Positions 1 to 8,471 of a DNA stretch of 64,000 nt are shown here, in pieces; the stretch's first letter is position 1; the number at the start of each line of letters is the position of its first letter. The notes beneath the pieces are model-generated. The model ran no database searches and had not been told where the DNA came from. It was given only the letters and a program-made list of their open reading frames with translations. This DNA is from a virus. The stretch spans positions 34,433 to 98,432 of the IMG/VR virus record IMGVR_UViG_3300042863_000214; one strand, given 5' to 3'. Position numbers and translations under genes: made by a program.

Positions 1-804
1 TCGTCTATTAGATAATGGAACATCTAGTATCCATCCGTTCTTTGTTGCGTCAGCCGTAGTATAAGGGGGAATATAATCAAAATCTTTAAACAATGGGTTA
101 GGGATTGTACGGTTAGTTGGTAGCTGATCAGTTACGTCAATCCATTCTGGATTTAAATGTTTAATTAGTGCATACTCTAAACCAGATGCATCTATGAACA
201 AATCACTAGTAATAGTATCGCCCGATGCTAATACTAAATTTGTAATTTCTCTATGTTCAACATTAACTTGTTGCACAATGCCGTCAACAATATTAATTTT
301 ATCTTTGAATTTTGATTCAATATATCTTCCAACAAGATTAGCATCTATGTGCATGGCATGTCTATAAGACAAATTATCTACCCCGAATATTAAATTATTA
401 TCATAGTAAAAACTATCATAGTTGTATGAATTTTCATATTGGTCGTGCAATATATCATACGCATCTACTGCATTAAAGTCTGCAATTGTAGGATCAGTAG
501 CATTAATTGCTTGATTAATTGGAAAGCTATGATGCCACTCGCTGCCTTCGTGCGTCCAGTTTTTAAATTTTAAACCTAGTTTAATAGTTGCATTGCAGTT
601 CTGTATCAGCTCAACGGTGGTTATGCCAACTGTTTTTAAATAGTTGTCAAAAATAGGAGTCAGACTTTCGCCAACACCTATTCCGGGTTTCTTATGATCA
701 TATATCATAGTAACATCAACTAGGTCGCCCCAATAAGACTTGAAATATGTTGCTGCCATAACACCGGCGGTGCCTCCGCCTACTACTGTAATTTTATAAG
801 TCAT
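1..804 (-). CDS. Tryptophan-halogenase-like FAD-dependent protein (C-terminus cut by window edge)
   Basis: I translated this from the reverse strand: 268 codons are open from an ATG at 804 and run off the left edge. The N-terminus has a dinucleotide-binding GGGTAG (residues 9-14) and the halogenase motif GIGVGES (41-47). A lysine at residue 75 lies in TIKLGLKF, the position of the catalytic lysine in PrnA/RebH/PyrH. The usual WxWxIP box is present only as GWILDVP (257-263), so the two-tryptophan signature is relaxed. Flavin halogenases use FADH2, O2 and halide to make a hypohalous species that the lysine carries to the substrate. The start directly abuts the stop of the upstream oxygenase gene at 805, so the two are probably translationally coupled. 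The family is clear; the substrate, and whether it halogenates at all, are not. Confidence 0.85.
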   Translation of the reverse strand, partial: MTYKITVVGGGTAGVMAATYFKSYWGDLVDVTMIYDHKKPGIGVGESLTPIFDNYLKTVGITTVELIQNCNATIKLGLKFKNWTHEGSEWHHSFPINQAINATDPTIADFNAVDAYDILHDQYENSYNYDSFYYDNNLIFGVDNLSYRHAMHIDANLVGRYIESKFKDKINIVDGIVQQVNVEHREITNLVLASGDTITSDLFIDASGLEYALIKHLNPEWIDVTDQLPTNRTIPNPLFKDFDYIPPYTTADATKNGWILDVPLSNRR

Positions 805-1431
805 TTATTGGGCATCCTTTGCCATTCCGTAGGCAATATTTATTATTACGCGACGATCTACATCGTTGGGAGTCGCGCTCGCATGATAGTGTCCGCCATC
901 AAACCCTAACAATCTATTTCGTTGAGGAGTTACAGTTTGTAATACCGTTTCCTTTCCTAGATAATTTTCTTTAAAATATTCAAAACTTGCTGAAGCAAAA
1001 TCTTCATATTTTGATTTGTCTAAATTAAAATCGTATTTTTCGTTATATATTACTGTAGGAGAATTTGAATCAGTTAGATATAATATTCCCACTCGATGAG
1101 GAAATGGTAGATCAATATGCGGATCGTTAGTATATTGGCCGCAAGTACGCGGCTGTAGTACTACTCGCACTCTAAATATTTGATCTGCAGGTTGCCCTAT
1201 TTTATCTATACAGTCAAACAGTATAGGTTGTAGTAATACTCCGATGTCATTCTGAGTTTGTCCGTCAATAATTGGATAATTTGTAAAATTAAAAGGGTGA
1301 GGATTGGTACTAGTAAGTTTTCCAAAAGGATACGTAATTGGACTATAGTGCCAAGGAAAGTCATATTCTAAAATTTTATTTTCTAATAAATTAAGAACTG
1401 ACAGGGAAAGTGCGTTGTCTATTATTTTCAT
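805..1431 (-). CDS. 2OG-Fe(II) oxygenase-like protein with canonical HxD
   Basis: A 208-residue protein. It shows a classical facial-triad pattern: H105-x-D107 in DPHIDLPF, a distal histidine in GGHYHAS (H181 or H183), and an arginine (R193/R194) about ten residues later that could bind the 2-oxoglutarate carboxylate. Such enzymes couple oxidative decarboxylation of 2-oxoglutarate to hydroxylation or related oxidation of a substrate, often a protein side chain. It overlaps the preceding gene by four bases (ATGA) and its stop abuts the next ATG, so it sits inside the leftward operon between another oxygenase and a halogenase. It is the only one of the five oxygenase-like proteins here with an obvious HxD. 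The substrate cannot be inferred. Confidence 0.75.
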   Translation of the reverse strand: MKIIDNALSLSVLNLLENKILEYDFPWHYSPITYPFGKLTSTNPHPFNFTNYPIIDGQTQNDIGVLLQPILFDCIDKIGQPADQIFRVRVVLQPRTCGQYTNDPHIDLPFPHRVGILYLTDSNSPTVIYNEKYDFNLDKSKYEDFASASFEYFKENYLGKETVLQTVTPQRNRLLGFDGGHYHASATPNDVDRRVIINIAYGMAKDAQ

Positions 1432-2090
1432 GGTAGCACCGACCTAACATTTCCGGCCACGGATATCCTGTAACCGTCACTTGTGTAAAAAGGATTTACA
1501 CTGTGATTTAATTTTGACGGGAATAATATAATTGTCCCTTCGTGATTCTTATCTACTTCAATCATAAAATGTCGGTGTTGCCCCATTAAATTTGAATAAT
1601 GAAATGTAAATTTAGATGTTCTATTAGCGTTGGGGCCGCCGCTAACTATAGGAAAATATGCTTCTTCAGCTGCTAAGTCATATGGAATATTGATCCATAT
1701 AACAAAACTTGCAATGCCCGTATGCTCATGGGGAGGATTAAATTCGTGTTTTTTTTGAATGTTTACCCATAAATCTGTTAATTTTAGATACTTAACTATG
1801 CTACTGCCAGAGTCGTCGTAATGTTCAAGCAAATTCCATTGTTGATCATACATATTAACTAAATTTAAAATATAAGGTTCAATTCTAGAAATACAATTAG
1901 ATAGATCGTATTCATGTTTCATATGGCCGAGCAACTTATGGTTGAATTGTTGCTGTGATTTAAAATCACTTGTGATTAGTTCTTGTATTTCTAAATTTAA
2001 CATGGCTAGCATATCAGTCGGAACTTGATCCGACAACACACCAATATTTGGAAGTTCGTTATATCTTACCTTAGACATATTATCTGACAT
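1428..2090 (-). CDS. 2OG-Fe(II) oxygenase-like protein (phage HxHxG type)
   Basis: A 220-residue protein of a type frequently annotated as 2OG-Fe(II) oxygenase in T4-like marine phages. The core has NPPHEHTG (H121, H123), followed by a strand SFVIWINIP. A distal histidine lies in FPSKLNHSV (H196), and R208 in GYRIS matches the usual oxoglutarate-binding arginine. There is no evident HxD/E; an HxH occupies its place, so iron ligation and activity are uncertain. The gene overlaps the carbamoyltransferase start-to-stop by 11 bases and the next oxygenase by four bases. M5 is an alternative start. It could act on the same target as the neighbouring halogenase, but that is inference. Confidence 0.65.
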   Translation of the reverse strand: MSDNMSKVRYNELPNIGVLSDQVPTDMLAMLNLEIQELITSDFKSQQQFNHKLLGHMKHEYDLSNCISRIEPYILNLVNMYDQQWNLLEHYDDSGSSIVKYLKLTDLWVNIQKKHEFNPPHEHTGIASFVIWINIPYDLAAEEAYFPIVSGGPNANRTSKFTFHYSNLMGQHRHFMIEVDKNHEGTIILFPSKLNHSVNPFYTSDGYRISVAGNVRSVLP

Positions 2091-3903
2091 AGTTATTCTC
2101 TTTCCTGTGATTTATTTTTACTGTAATTAATTTATTAAATTCTGGCAGAAACAAATATTCAATATCAGAATTTTGTAATGTCCAAATAGCATCTTCTAGT
2201 GTTTCAACTAATGGCTCTCCTCCTAAGTTAAAACTAGTATTAAATATAATAGGACATCCAGTTTGATTATAGAATTCTTTAATTAAATTATAGTAATGAA
2301 AATTTTGTTGTTCTGTAACAGTTTGTATGCGGCAACTACCGTCAACATGAATAATACTAGGTATCTTTTCTGCAATGCCAGGTCGACAATTTACTGCATA
2401 CATCATATGTGGGCTGCTATCCATACCTCTTAGATCAAACCACTCGTGTGCGTATTCATGTAAAATACTGCCAGCAAAAGGACGGAAGTATTCTCTATGT
2501 TTAACTTCATTAACATAGTCTTTACCGTCAACAAATCGCGGATCAAATAGCACACTTCGATTACCTAGCGCACGTGGGCCGTTTTCAGATTGCCCTTGAT
2601 AAATTGTTACAATATTTTTGTTAATTAATAGATTAACTACATCACTATAATACGCATCAATAATTTCTACATCACTAGCATGTGCTGTGTCTATAACATA
2701 ATCAACAGTATAATTATGTTTAGGTCCTAAGTATAAAGTTTCAAATTTTCTAATAGTCGTATCTTGGCTTACATGGCGCCATAAAAACATAGCAGCACCC
2801 ATTGCAGTGCCAGCATCATTGCTAATTGGCTCTACATAAATTTCGATACCATCATCTTTTAGTGCATCAAGATAGTGATAGTTAGCAACACAGTTTAAGC
2901 CGTAGCCGCCACTGATTACTACACGCTTATTACCTGTCATACTAACTGCTTTCTTAATTAGCTTAACAACTTCAGCTTGAGTTTGAATTTGTGTAGCATA
3001 TGCCACATCTCGTCTATTTTGAAGTAAACTAACATCTTCGTCTGCAACAGCTATGTTGTCTAAATAAGGGGCTGCAAGTTTATTAATTTTTGCTCCGGCC
3101 GGATAAGTTGGTATAACTAAATTTCTATTAGATAATGACCTAGGGCCTTCATCAATAAATAGTGCAGGAATTTCAGTAGATGGCTGTCCGTATGGAAATA
3201 ACCCCATAGTTTTTCCAGCTTCAATTTCTTGAAATCCGCAATACAGCGATGCAGCCTCGTACACTTTTACAATACCTGCCCTGTCTGAAAACAATGCCTC
3301 GTATGTATTTCCGGGCTCGCTAATCCACTCACTGTCCATTGCAGGTTCTAATTTTGGAATAATGTTAAATTTAGTAGCATGGTGTTTGTAGTGCGTTTTA
3401 ATTTCTGCAGGATACTTACAACTAAAAATTGATTCTGTTTCCCAAGTGGTAATATCTATATTATCAATAACTGTAGGGAAAAATGTTCCAGCGCCGTCTA
3501 CTACTAATGCAGTGGCAGACTCCCATCCAGATCGATAAAATGCACATGCAGCATGTAATTTATGATGTATATTACACATGTCAATAACTTGAGGATGTTT
3601 ACCAAAATTATGTGCCCTGCTAATTAATCCTAGTTTTCTAGCAAACCCAACATATATATTATCCCCAGTAAATTCTATATTACCTGCGGTGTCTAAGGGA
3701 GTAGTGTGAGAAAACACCATATAATCAAGTTTATCAGTGTACTCTAAAATTTTAAGTATACTAGCAAACGGACCTCCGTCGTATTTGCATCTAGTAAGCC
3801 TTTCTTCTTCTACAGAAAATACAATTTCACCATCTTTTAACAAACACACCCCGGCGTTATGTCCTCTGGCAAATCCTGCAATCCATACTGGTTGTTTATT
3901 CAT
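2080..3903 (-). CDS. O-carbamoyltransferase, NodU/TobZ family
   Basis: A 607-residue protein with the full two-domain layout of NodU/TobZ/CmcH carbamoyltransferases. The Kae1-like N-terminus has H15-N-A-G and EEERLTR (33-38 region), then the metal-binding HHKLHAA (H113, H114, H117) and a DGAG motif near residue 136. The later part has NGPRALGNRSVL (about 440), FRPFAGSIL (about 472) and FNTSFNLGGEPLVE near the C-terminus. Family members transfer a carbamoyl group from carbamoyl phosphate, through carbamoyl-AMP, to a hydroxyl of a sugar or antibiotic. It is central in the leftward operon, between two oxygenase-like genes and three bases from one of them. A hydroxyl made by an oxygenase or carried on a glycan could be the acceptor; that is inference. 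Confidence 0.9.
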   Translation of the reverse strand: MNKQPVWIAGFARGHNAGVCLLKDGEIVFSVEEERLTRCKYDGGPFASILKILEYTDKLDYMVFSHTTPLDTAGNIEFTGDNIYVGFARKLGLISRAHNFGKHPQVIDMCNIHHKLHAACAFYRSGWESATALVVDGAGTFFPTVIDNIDITTWETESIFSCKYPAEIKTHYKHHATKFNIIPKLEPAMDSEWISEPGNTYEALFSDRAGIVKVYEAASLYCGFQEIEAGKTMGLFPYGQPSTEIPALFIDEGPRSLSNRNLVIPTYPAGAKINKLAAPYLDNIAVADEDVSLLQNRRDVAYATQIQTQAEVVKLIKKAVSMTGNKRVVISGGYGLNCVANYHYLDALKDDGIEIYVEPISNDAGTAMGAAMFLWRHVSQDTTIRKFETLYLGPKHNYTVDYVIDTAHASDVEIIDAYYSDVVNLLINKNIVTIYQGQSENGPRALGNRSVLFDPRFVDGKDYVNEVKHREYFRPFAGSILHEYAHEWFDLRGMDSSPHMMYAVNCRPGIAEKIPSIIHVDGSCRIQTVTEQQNFHYYNLIKEFYNQTGCPIIFNTSFNLGGEPLVETLEDAIWTLQNSDIEYLFLPEFNKLITVKINHRKENNYVR

Positions 3904-3906
3904 ATT

Positions 3907-4515
3907 TTATCCTAACTCTAAATCTGCGCCAGACCATTCAGCTCTAATATTGCCTTTAACAAATGTATTAAATGCAATAGAAATTCGTTCATTCAAAGTT
4001 ACATTTTTTTTCACATAGTGAAAACATTGTGATGGAAAAATAACAATACAATTATCTTCAACAGGTAATTCCCATTCTAATGAATTAAAAAAATTGTATT
4101 CGCTTGCGTTTACATTTAGTAGTAATGGCGGAGTTAATCTACAAAATGTAATTGACGGAGTACTATCTTTAGTTTTTATGTACAATACTCCGGACACTAT
4201 GCTGTTATTATGATTATGTGCATTGTGAGATTGATTTTCTTGCGTTACATTTAACCAAGAGTTTGTCATATGCAATTTATAATCGTATTTCATAACTTCG
4301 GTGTAATATATTTGAGCATGATCTAAACAAACTTTCTTCAACCTAGAAAATACTGGATTATCTAATAATCTACTATCAAATGATGTATTATTACCCAATG
4401 CCTGTAAATGCATATCGGTTGAGTAAATAGCATTTAATTCTGGCTGTGTAAGTTCAAATGCAAGATTTTTTTTATATATTACTGACGGAAAGAGTGGAAA
4501 TATTTCATAGTCCAT
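3907..4515 (-). CDS. 2OG-Fe(II) oxygenase-like protein (2OG-FeII_Oxy_5 type)
   Basis: A 202-residue protein paralogous to the one at 5465-6073. Both begin with a short EIxPLF..P segment, have a SWLNV strand (residues 86-90), then an HxH in HNHNNSIVSG (H100, H102), and end with FPS..FH (H166) and ERISIAFN (R177). This pattern fits the putative 2OG-Fe(II) oxygenase family common in aquatic phages. The canonical acidic ligand of HxD/E is not visible. It lies three bases from both neighbours, between a glycosyltransferase-like gene and the carbamoyltransferase. Probable oxidative modification enzyme; the substrate is unknown. Confidence 0.65.
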   Translation of the reverse strand: MDYEIFPLFPSVIYKKNLAFELTQPELNAIYSTDMHLQALGNNTSFDSRLLDNPVFSRLKKVCLDHAQIYYTEVMKYDYKLHMTNSWLNVTQENQSHNAHNHNNSIVSGVLYIKTKDSTPSITFCRLTPPLLLNVNASEYNFFNSLEWELPVEDNCIVIFPSQCFHYVKKNVTLNERISIAFNTFVKGNIRAEWSGADLELG

Positions 4516-4518
4516 ATG

Positions 4519-5460
4519 TTATTCCTCTATATTTGTTTTAACAGATTGTACAACTTGGTTAAGTTGATCAGTAGTTAATTTCATAATCGATTCGTTAGTT
4601 AAATCTGCAACTTCATCATTGCACAATCTTATAGGAGAGTAAGTTTTTTTACCTTCTCCAAAATCTAAAATATCAAACCCGCCGTAATCAGGATATGATA
4701 CATTTTCTTTAAATGTGCTGCCTAGTATAACTGTTGCTTTTTTATTTAGACCAAATGCCGCATGTTGTCCCACACTATCGCATCCTAAAAAATAATCCGA
4801 TGCATTAATAATGGCAAACCACTGACGCAATGATAACCCTGTAATCTGGGCTGTATCTACATTTTCGTAACCTGCTTCTTTAAAGTTAATGTCGTGCTCA
4901 CACATCAACACAACTATATACTGTTGTTGCAACGATCTAATAATTGTTGCTACATCTCCTATGAAAAATGATTTTCCAAAAGTATCTACACCTATGCCAG
5001 TATTGTGCAGATTTGTGCCTCTACCAAATGGCTGAAATACTATTGTTTTTTTATTTCCTTTGTCTTTTTTAATAAGATTAATTGTTTCTATAGACCCAGT
5101 TAGTTCACTATTAGATAATACAATAGTAGGTGGTAACAACTTCCTTACTCCCTTGTTGTTTATAGCAATATCAAATGCTTGCGAAATTGTGGCTAAATTA
5201 TTATAGTATTCCCATACTTGATAAGGTTCTGGGAATTTATAGACTCGATCTTTAATTTTATCATGAAATAAATTTTTATGATGAAACTCAAAACATCGCT
5301 TGTATAGTGTTGGATGTCCTTTAAAAAAATTTATCCCGTGTTCGACAATTATAACAAAATCATCGTTAGGATTTTCTTGTTCGTATAACTCTAATGCAGG
5401 AATTGAACATAATACCCTTCCTGCACCTCCATTAATTAAAAATACTGTTGATCGTTTCAT
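4519..5460 (-). CDS. Glycosyltransferase family 9 (heptosyltransferase)-like protein
   Basis: A 313-residue protein with a GT-B-like plan. The N-terminal strand-loop FLINGGAGRVLCSIPAL resembles the GDxLxxxPAL opening of ADP-heptose:LPS heptosyltransferases. The second half has FQPFGRGTN (about 150), then a region ending GCDSVGQHAAFGLNKKATVILG (about 225-250), close to the D-S/T-G-x-x-H-x-A-A signature with which GT9 enzymes bind nucleotide sugar. No signal peptide or membrane span is evident, so it should be cytosolic. It sits in the operon with small spacings (3-4 bases). Possible roles are glycosylation of a virion protein or alteration of a surface sugar. The family is likely; donor and acceptor are unknown. 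Confidence 0.7.
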   Translation of the reverse strand: MKRSTVFLINGGAGRVLCSIPALELYEQENPNDDFVIIVEHGINFFKGHPTLYKRCFEFHHKNLFHDKIKDRVYKFPEPYQVWEYYNNLATISQAFDIAINNKGVRKLLPPTIVLSNSELTGSIETINLIKKDKGNKKTIVFQPFGRGTNLHNTGIGVDTFGKSFFIGDVATIIRSLQQQYIVVLMCEHDINFKEAGYENVDTAQITGLSLRQWFAIINASDYFLGCDSVGQHAAFGLNKKATVILGSTFKENVSYPDYGGFDILDFGEGKKTYSPIRLCNDEVADLTNESIMKLTTDQLNQVVQSVKTNIEE

Positions 5461-5464
5461 ATAA

Positions 5465-6073
5465 TTATAGTTTTAAATAGGTCAAACCTTTTTCAGTTCC
5501 AAATTCACCGCGAGCAAATACATTAAACGCAATACTTACTCGTTCGTATTCAGTTTCATTCTTATCAACACTATGATAGAGCGGCGACGGAAATAACACA
5601 ATTGAGTTATTTTTTACCTGCACTTTCCAAAAGTCACTATTCCATATGTTGAAAGAACTTCTCTCCATATTTAATAGGGCCACTTCAGATCTTCTATGAA
5701 AAACAATATTGTCATTATCGCTAGTTTGTAAATAAAATGTGCCACTAATAATGCTATTATAGTGGTAATGTATATGATGTTCGGTATCTTTTGGGTTAAC
5801 ATTAACCCACGACTGTGTAATATAAAATTCGTTAGAATCCCACATCATTATATTTTTAGTATAATGATTAATTTCGGTTTGTATCAACTCCCTAATTTCT
5901 GCAAACATTGGTTCAGACAAAATGTCTCGATTGTGGCTTGCAAAATTGTGGCCGGCGTTTTGATAAAATTTTAATTCTTTACAATAATTAAGAACGTGCT
6001 GAAATTTCTGCTCCGGAATATCAAGAGTTGTTGTATATACAGGAACTGAAAATAACGGAATTATTTCACTCAT
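5465..6073 (-). CDS. 2OG-Fe(II) oxygenase-like protein (2OG-FeII_Oxy_5 type)
   Basis: A 202-residue protein, the same length as its paralog at 3907-4515. It has SWVNVNP (88-94), HIHYHYNSIISG with candidate metal ligands H102 and H104, FPSPLYHSV (H167) and ERVSIAFNVF (R178). As in the paralog, an HxH stands where most 2OG enzymes have HxD/E. Its start overlaps the end of the large halogenase gene by eight bases, which suggests coupled translation and a shared target. Family assignment rests on the motif spacing and the conserved end; the function is inferred from the family only. Confidence 0.65.
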   Translation of the reverse strand: MSEIIPLFSVPVYTTTLDIPEQKFQHVLNYCKELKFYQNAGHNFASHNRDILSEPMFAEIRELIQTEINHYTKNIMMWDSNEFYITQSWVNVNPKDTEHHIHYHYNSIISGTFYLQTSDNDNIVFHRRSEVALLNMERSSFNIWNSDFWKVQVKNNSIVLFPSPLYHSVDKNETEYERVSIAFNVFARGEFGTEKGLTYLKL

Positions 6074-7655
6074 TATGTATGTTTGTTTTTAAATATTGAA
6101 ATAACGAAGGCAGATTTTTTGCAACATCTTGCCATTTTGTCTGAAGATTGCGTCGTCTAGAAACAAAGGTATCTACTTGTGATTTAACATCAGTTCTAAA
6201 AACATGTGATGCAAAAATAGTATTAAGTTTACTCATAACAAAAAAATGCATACCAGTTGCTACACAATGTATTCCGCCAAAATCTCCATGATTGAAATAA
6301 AACATTTTTCTATTTGCTAGATCATGGAACCCTTTTCCAAGAGTTGGTATTAGTTTTGTCATCTTTGGACTAAATGTTTTATTGGAAATTGTTCTCCAAT
6401 ATTCTGTATCATCTCTAATACTTAATGCATAATGCATTGCTACAAATTCTGCAAAATTGTTATATAATTCCAAGGTTGCAGAATTATATACATCTCGATC
6501 CCATTGTGTTACGTATCCTTCTCGATCCAATGTTGCAACTACTTTAAATAGGAATTCATGTACAGTAAATAATCCGTTACTTTCAAGAGGTTCAATAAAC
6601 CCTGCACTTAATCCAATTGCAACTACATTTTTAACCCAAGTGCGTTCGTGGATTCCAATACGCATAGTAATATCTTTATAAGTTAACGCTTCTACCTGCT
6701 CTTTAGTTCGTGGCACAGTCATTTTGTCGCTCATTAGATACTGTTTAAATTCTTCCTTAGCATCTTCAGGGCTAACAAATTTATCACTGTAAACATACCC
6801 GGTACCAAGTCTACTCCATAACGGAATATTCCAACACCATCCGTTATTGATAGCCGTACAATTTGTGTAGGGTTCTAATTCTTTTTCAATTTCTACGTAG
6901 GGAACTTGCACAGCCCATGCACGATTGTTAGGTAACATATCTGCATAAGAAATAAAAGGTTCCGCTAGTGCTTCGCCTAATAGCATACTTTTCCATCCAG
7001 TGCAGTCAACAAACAAATCAGCAACTATTTCGTCACCATTCTCCATAATTAATTTTTCTATGCCAGAGTCTGAAGTTTTAATGTTGGAAACAGTATCTTG
7101 AATACGGATTACGCCGCGGGGAATACAATAATGATCACATAACCATTTACCAAATAGAACTGATTCAAAATGATATGCTACATCTGTGTCAGGTCTATAA
7201 TTATCAAAGCCGGTGGGATCATTAGTAAATTTATTATTTTCTATGATTGGCATTGTTGAAAAATACGTTCTGCAATAATCTTCAACTGGGGTTTCAGGAT
7301 AAAATACCTTTTTAGCCTGCCAATCTTTTACACCGCCTCCTACGTCATCTCCCACAGGAGTACCAAACGGGTAGTGAAATGACCCTGCATCCTTATTATA
7401 AAAATCGGTAAATTTAATGCTCATTTTATAAGAAGCGTTAGTATACTTCATAAAATCTTGTTCGTCTATTCCTAAGGCATGCATCCAATGCCTAATACCG
7501 CCTAGTGTGCTTTCACCAACACCTACAATTGGAACATCTGGACTTTCTATTACTGTTATTTTCTTATTTGGAAAAAAGTTAATTAAGGTGGCAGCAGTCA
7601 TCCAACCTGCGCTGCCGCCGCCAACTACTACAATATTTTCGATTTTTTTAGGCAT
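6066..7655 (-). CDS. Flavin-dependent tryptophan-halogenase-like protein, full length
   Basis: At 529 residues it has the typical length of tryptophan halogenases and the most complete motif set of the three in this window. It has GGGSAGWM (12-19) for FAD, GVGES (45-49), K77 in SYKMSIKF at the catalytic-lysine position, the full WxWxIP box as GWCWNIPL (272-279), and IEPLESNG (354-361), where E358-S359 match the active-site Glu-Ser of PrnA-type enzymes. The ATG at 7655 has a good AGAGGA ribosome-binding site seven bases upstream. It is the first gene of the leftward eight-gene operon and overlaps the following oxygenase by eight bases. A phage member of this family (VirX1, cyanophage Syn10) has been reported to iodinate varied substrates, so free tryptophan need not be the substrate. 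Confidence 0.92.
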   Translation of the reverse strand: MPKKIENIVVVGGGSAGWMTAATLINFFPNKKITVIESPDVPIVGVGESTLGGIRHWMHALGIDEQDFMKYTNASYKMSIKFTDFYNKDAGSFHYPFGTPVGDDVGGGVKDWQAKKVFYPETPVEDYCRTYFSTMPIIENNKFTNDPTGFDNYRPDTDVAYHFESVLFGKWLCDHYCIPRGVIRIQDTVSNIKTSDSGIEKLIMENGDEIVADLFVDCTGWKSMLLGEALAEPFISYADMLPNNRAWAVQVPYVEIEKELEPYTNCTAINNGWCWNIPLWSRLGTGYVYSDKFVSPEDAKEEFKQYLMSDKMTVPRTKEQVEALTYKDITMRIGIHERTWVKNVVAIGLSAGFIEPLESNGLFTVHEFLFKVVATLDREGYVTQWDRDVYNSATLELYNNFAEFVAMHYALSIRDDTEYWRTISNKTFSPKMTKLIPTLGKGFHDLANRKMFYFNHGDFGGIHCVATGMHFFVMSKLNTIFASHVFRTDVKSQVDTFVSRRRNLQTKWQDVAKNLPSLFQYLKTNIHNE

Positions 7656-7670
7656 TTGTATTCCTCTATG

Positions 7671-7722
7671 CAGTTACTTATCACGATGTTAACAAGGAGT
7701 GAGAATTCCTGATAAGTAACTG
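7671..7722. repeat. Perfect 13-bp inverted repeat in divergent intergenic region
   Basis: The arms CAGTTACTTATCA (7671-7683) and TGATAAGTAACTG (7710-7722) are perfect complements, separated by 26 bases. The loop holds a smaller AGGA/TCCT pair and the palindromes GTTAAC and GAATTC. The repeat fills most of the 87 bases between the divergent starts at 7655 and 7743. Neither strand carries a T-run after the stem, so it is not a simple terminator. It could be an operator for a dimeric repressor, a transcript 5' stem on either side, or a recombination scar. Confidence 0.85.
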
Positions 7723-7742
7723 TACAACAAGGCTACGTTATT

Positions 7743-8471
7743 ATGAATGGTACTGTACGAGATAGTAATTGGAAATTCTCAGAATTTAAAAGCAAACCTC
7801 CTAAGAGTCCGTTTGCCCCAATTTACCATTATATATTTGCTGAAAACTTTATTGAGGGTATAGATTTTAAAAAAATTGCAAATATAATCTTAGAAAAAGA
7901 AAAGATAATTATTAACACAACTCCGCCAACAACTGCTGCGTATACCGGATTAGGTAATGATAGTTTAACCTCGCGCTGGAAGTCATTTAATGTGTTTTCA
8001 TGGACAGAACCAGAGATAGAAAAATTAAAAGTTCAAATACATGAGAAATATTTAGAATTTCTTCAAGCATATAATGTGCCTAGATCAAATGTTATGATAC
8101 AATGCTGGGCCAATGTAATGCGAGAAAGTGAAGAAATGTGTCCGCATATCCACTCAACCGATGAATGGTCATATTTAGGCGGGCACGTGACAGTGCAATG
8201 TGAAGATACTAGTACAGTTTATATAAATCCAATAAATCAAATTAACGATCCAGAAATATATGTTAGTTATAATCGGATAGGAAAAATTACACTATTTCAA
8301 CATAATATTCCGCACTACACTACTCCGCATCATAGTACAACTAACTCCGAACGAATTACCCTTGCTTTCGATATTTCTCTGTCAGAATTTGTTAATTTGT
8401 TTGAGCATAATGATCACCCCGAGTGGCATAATTATGTAATCTTTGATAACCCAACTGGAAAAGAATTATGA
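7743..8471 (+). CDS. 2OG-Fe(II) oxygenase-like protein
   Basis: A 242-residue protein, distantly like the two 202-residue oxygenases on the other strand. It has CWANV (121-125), CPHIHSTDEWSYLGG with candidate ligands H135 and H137, FQHNIPHYT (H191) and ERITLAFD (R204). The first 60 residues are extra compared with those paralogs. The ATG at 7743 has an AAGG about ten bases upstream. The last codons overlap the next gene's start as ATGA, so it forms a coupled oxygenase-halogenase pair with it. The catalytic HxD/E is again not obvious. Probable oxidative modification enzyme with unknown substrate. Confidence 0.6.
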   Translation: MNGTVRDSNWKFSEFKSKPPKSPFAPIYHYIFAENFIEGIDFKKIANIILEKEKIIINTTPPTTAAYTGLGNDSLTSRWKSFNVFSWTEPEIEKLKVQIHEKYLEFLQAYNVPRSNVMIQCWANVMRESEEMCPHIHSTDEWSYLGGHVTVQCEDTSTVYINPINQINDPEIYVSYNRIGKITLFQHNIPHYTTPHHSTTNSERITLAFDISLSEFVNLFEHNDHPEWHNYVIFDNPTGKEL

